A stretch of DNA of 64,000 nucleotides from Paracoccaceae bacterium (GTDB lineage Bacteria > Pseudomonadota > Alphaproteobacteria > Rhodobacterales > Rhodobacteraceae), in the NCBI GenBank assembly GCA_024226455.1, contig JAAELR010000099.1, positions 1 through 64,000 on the forward strand. Reading direction: 5' to 3'. Made by a program: the position numbers and the translations under genes. Every line of letters starts with the position of its first letter. The first letter of the stretch is position 1. Below are positions 63,201-64,000 of the stretch, in pieces. The notes beneath the pieces are model-generated. The model saw nothing but the letters and a program-made list of their open reading frames with translations. It did no database searches and was not told the origin of the DNA.

Positions 63201-64000
63201 GAAAATGTCACCGCTTTGGACTGCTTCGAGCAGCGCATCGACTTGGCCCTGTTGCTGCGCAAGTGTCCAAGGAGCGAGCGCAAGCCCAGCCCAAGACGCG
63301 CCTGTCGTGTTGTCCGAACCCGGCGTCAGGTAGAGATCGGACCACGGTTGCCAGATTTTCGCGGTCTGGAATGCCACAATGCTCTGGAAGAGCGGGTGGC
63401 GGCTGTCGCCCCCGGTCGCACCGGCCTCGACAAGGATTTCGGCAAAAGGCAGGGCGCGATGATCGAGGCCATCGAGCAGGCTGTCGCGAGCCGCGAGCAC
63501 CATGGTTCTGAAACTGCTCTGCGCATTTCGGTACAGCCGGACCGGCAGCATGTTGATCTGGTAGCCGACAATCGACCGCGTCTGTTCATCGCGCAACGAG
63601 ACCGGAGTGCCGATGACGCAATCGTCTTGCGCGCTGTATCTGGCGACGACCCCGGCCCAGACGGCCAGAAAGACCGCCAGAGGCGTGACCGAATTGTCGC
63701 GGCAGTATTTGAGAAGCAGGGCGCTGTCCTGCTCTGCGAGGTTGAACTGTATCGCAGCCGCCGGGGTCTTGGCCGGTCGCGAATCCGATGGCCACGACAC
63801 CGGAGGGGGGCAGTCGCGCAGCAGGTCACGCCAGAATAGACGGTCGGCGGTGCATTGGCCGCCTGACAAATAGGCCTGTTCGCGCATCTGCAGCAGGTGC
63901 TGACCTTTGGGGGGCTGTGTCGCGGCGGTTTCATTGGCGGGTTGCGCGCGATACGTGGCCTCCAGATCGCGCATCAGCAGTTCAAGCGAGGTGAAATCCC
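57219..64000 (-). CDS. Hybrid NRPS-PKS, partial: C-A-PCP-KS-KR-ACP without acyltransferase
   Basis: The frame runs off the right edge; at least 2260 residues are visible (numbering from Met 63974). C domain, C-terminal half, to about 300 (GTPVSLRDEQTRSIVGYQIN, DHRALPFAEILVE). Adenylation domain about 310-760 (FTSGSTGTPKGVVVSH, FDFSVWEIW, YRTGDMGHW). Carrier with serine near 856 (DLGGTSVSL). Ketosynthase about 920-1340 (QTGCSSSLVAVH, EAHGTGTALGDA). Then a ~280-residue spacer that keeps only the end of an AT-linker (RGVDIQWPDVPF) with no GHSxG. Ketoreductase (VTGGLGPIG; SSLSVV and AAYAAAHAMLDG for the Ser/Tyr site). Final ACP near 2178 (DQGGDSLRAIELV). There is no thioesterase. The missing AT implies a trans-acting one. 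Confidence 0.95.
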   Translation of the reverse strand, partial: DFTSLELLMRDLEATYRAQPANETAATQPPKGQHLLQMREQAYLSGGQCTADRLFWRDLLRDCPPPVSWPSDSRPAKTPAAAIQFNLAEQDSALLLKYCRDNSVTPLAVFLAVWAGVVARYSAQDDCVIGTPVSLRDEQTRSIVGYQINMLPVRLYRNAQSSFRTMVLAARDSLLDGLDHRALPFAEILVEAGATGGDSRHPLFQSIVAFQTAKIWQPWSDLYLTPGSDNTTGASWAGLALAPWTLAQQQGQVDALLEAVQSGDIFRFVLKTDTRHVSESLAQCLSDAFRQQLGHWLRHPDDRLADADLAGLQQGAMILPPEGMSRTQLQQSFPELFAAAVSSDRLKDAVICGDDHVSYGELDDRSTALAAQLVALGVGQGDRVAVSMRPSTTAVVAMLAVMRAGGAYVPIHPATPSARAADIVETGSVKLAISDPDDPPTLPETVTLVSPDVSMTAPVVLPYPAADSAAYAVFTSGSTGTPKGVVVSHAALTAMLQAVRTRLDIRAADRSVWFHEASFDFSVWEIWSALSNGGTLIVVPEAVRNQPDALFDLIDRSQVTILSQTPSALALLLGEIDRRGGQVPKTLCKLVLCGEALPVETARRAVNNRLTLWNLYGVAEAAVFSTAQHVTKDLPGTGPVPLGVPLGSAAIRIIDPYGRALPDFVEGEIELRGPSLAQRYLGLPDQNAARFCDSPDSSGLSRWYRTGDMGHWDGQSIHYRGRRDTMVKLRGHRVELVEVENALLSLDGVRHCAATVSDAGLWAFVVPTRPDATDPDAVRVALRALLPGYMIPERISLVPALARTRHGKLDRAAMVADAASAPPTGPAPPHDNSALGLASDLHALWRDALGRDDIPQNANFFDLGGTSVSLMQVHAALARKPGLGALLPSDLFRHTTLRSLRAFVEKTVATADTPHPVSVTPPRRATNRPIAVIGMSLRLQGAATPDAFWSALVNGRRGLARLRPHELRQAGVPDDLIADSSFVPVDTALPDRSLFDPEFFGISQREAARMDPQHRLMLESTWELLERIGYDGPTKPRIGLFAASAMNTYLLNVLREDTCDLASQSGTEIMLANDKDFLPARISYTLGLTGPSMAVQTGCSSSLVAVHQAIRSLQSGECDIALAGGVSVHVTPLPGYRHEANLMFSPDGNCRAFDAAAAGTPFADGLGLVALRQLDVALSSGDHIDAVIQGSATNNDGASRAGFAAPGVDGQVALLRAALADAGLTARDIGFVEAHGTGTALGDAVEVAALKDALGSDTGALHHRVLGAVKANVGHLAAAAGVIGLIKTILTVKHGTIPPHPSFKQANPALGLDQARFLVNTTALPWPMPGKRRAGVSSFGLGGSNAHVVLEEPPHRSASPQNTHPELPPDWQIAPLSARSCNALQTLARATADELAITSDMNTPDIATTLQLGRRTYGWRYAVLGRSPAEFARALDHIDPAAPAEKSLTIALDDSADLRWLADRAITGVELIAQCLDGTDNAPMPETVLTALDPGTDASAARLVALVAALQVWKRASGGTCQIIPSGRLSPLARDVVAGTMTLRDSLRRIADAPEHQTAPVGHDDAATVVLWLCKGSPLVNAKTVTDPCCATEHSAGWFLRVLADCWARGVDIQWPDVPFANRGRRMALPSHPLTRRHCWWTGETETSAQPKGHKAAHLSSPRLFRESWQRGNRLGATARKSDATGKTCLVLADRRGLLLRLLDQQQRCSQITVTPADTTTRVGPRDYRIDLGNAGAGSEIAAMIAADGHCPDAVLCGWGFEEHEPSDFHAAVSGQHAFVELLRGLPGTAMLPVDIVTNGACDVTGEEAIVPLQTGYVGLVPVLQQEFPRIAARVLDLDSMSTGHLADMRAQPRETTLLALRGNNLWTRHFNAITDPGTPLTLTPGAPCLVTGGLGPIGMTLGRALWEASGTPLILTTSSMVPPRDEWPRLAREGNPRFARLQEWQRDGIAFDVVQADVNSRQQMAGAVTHADAMYGPARSFLHCAGVPARNATRWIAESSLQDWQRIMAPKVQGAMVLHDLFQDRPLELGYFVSSLSVVLGGHGLAAYAAAHAMLDGLVQAHCSTRPYLSVAWDGWTSWGDAASDPTRPDTEATKLRDARALSPQQVVPVQNLALCHIAERRLLVSRATPQEIGHTQPNPHDTPHQQATHANDSTSAEDRVSAIWQAILGSAPDPDATFFDQGGDSLRAIELVRQVNAAFGSTFAPPDFFAAPTVAGLVRQLENDTSVPLATDDRLAERRRARRRQQRARSAKPVKTS

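Noticed and set aside
57219-64000. Prediction of the amino acid chosen by the NRPS adenylation domain
   Set aside because: Residues near the pocket were read by eye (D, F and W at the first three positions), but the remaining positions could not be aligned with enough certainty to name a substrate.

Overview
The window is high-GC alphaproteobacterial chromosome, most probably from the Rhodobacterales (Roseobacter group). The acpS-lepB-rnc-era-DUF1491-recO run, form II carbon monoxide dehydrogenase genes, a TRAP solute-binding gene, membrane-bound urate hydroxylase PuuD and the codon usage all point there. No rRNA, tRNA or CRISPR array was recognised.

Left part, 1-4.7 kb: a decayed catabolic stretch. 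A TRAP solute-binding gene carries two frameshifts and lies divergent from an intact FadR/GntR regulator. Next is a broken phenylacetate (paa) locus: intact paaK, a tetR pseudogene with an internal stop, a C-terminal scrap of an enoyl-CoA hydratase and a PaaZ derivative that has lost its aldehyde dehydrogenase domain. A 14-bp TetR-type palindrome remains in front of the last. From 4.8 to 10.2 kb is an intact oligopeptide ABC importer (oppA, oppB, oppC and a fused double ATPase), with a 22-bp perfect hairpin between oppA and oppB.

From 10.4 to 14.6 kb is a compact, partly overlapping operon of unusual content: a small exported Gly/Ser-repeat protein, an HPr-kinase-like/PqqD fusion, an exported PepSY protein whose leader resembles that of the repeat protein, and an OmpR/PhoQ-type two-component pair. 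It looks like a peptide maturation or export locus.

From 15 to 25.2 kb, all on the minus strand: an Old-Yellow-Enzyme-type flavoprotein, a Cys-type sulfatase, and form II CO dehydrogenase-type genes (coxM, coxL, coxS, coxG) with VWA and MoxR maturation genes upstream. From 25.4 to 31.9 kb are housekeeping genes (acpS, two tandem lepB, rnc, era, recO), interrupted by a dienelactone-hydrolase-like gene lacking the usual nucleophile. From 32 to 41.2 kb: an aminotransferase, a homoprotocatechuate meta-cleavage operon (hpaE, hpaD, FAH family, hpaH), and a 2-oxoacid dehydrogenase E1 fusion coupled to a FabD-like acyltransferase. From 41.3 to 43.9 kb: a small secreted protein, a heavily decayed lysR and puuD.

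From 43.9 to 46.9 kb is a graveyard of mobile DNA: truncated phage tail gene, truncated integrase, lone Fis-type HTH, IS5-family transposase relic and apparent IS21-type end repeats. It abuts a biosynthetic gene cluster that runs from 46.96 kb beyond the right edge. The cluster encodes a hybrid NRPS-PKS (C-A-PCP-KS-KR-ACP, no acyltransferase domain), a KS-ACP-aminotransferase protein, a small carrier-like protein, a BtrH-like protein, a radical SAM protein whose cobalamin-binding domain is C-terminal (circularly permuted relative to the usual order), a SPASM radical SAM protein, a LysA/BtrK-like PLP decarboxylase, a GNAT acetyltransferase and a YciI-like protein. No described pathway was recognised for this combination; an amino-acyl polyketide-peptide product is the best inference.
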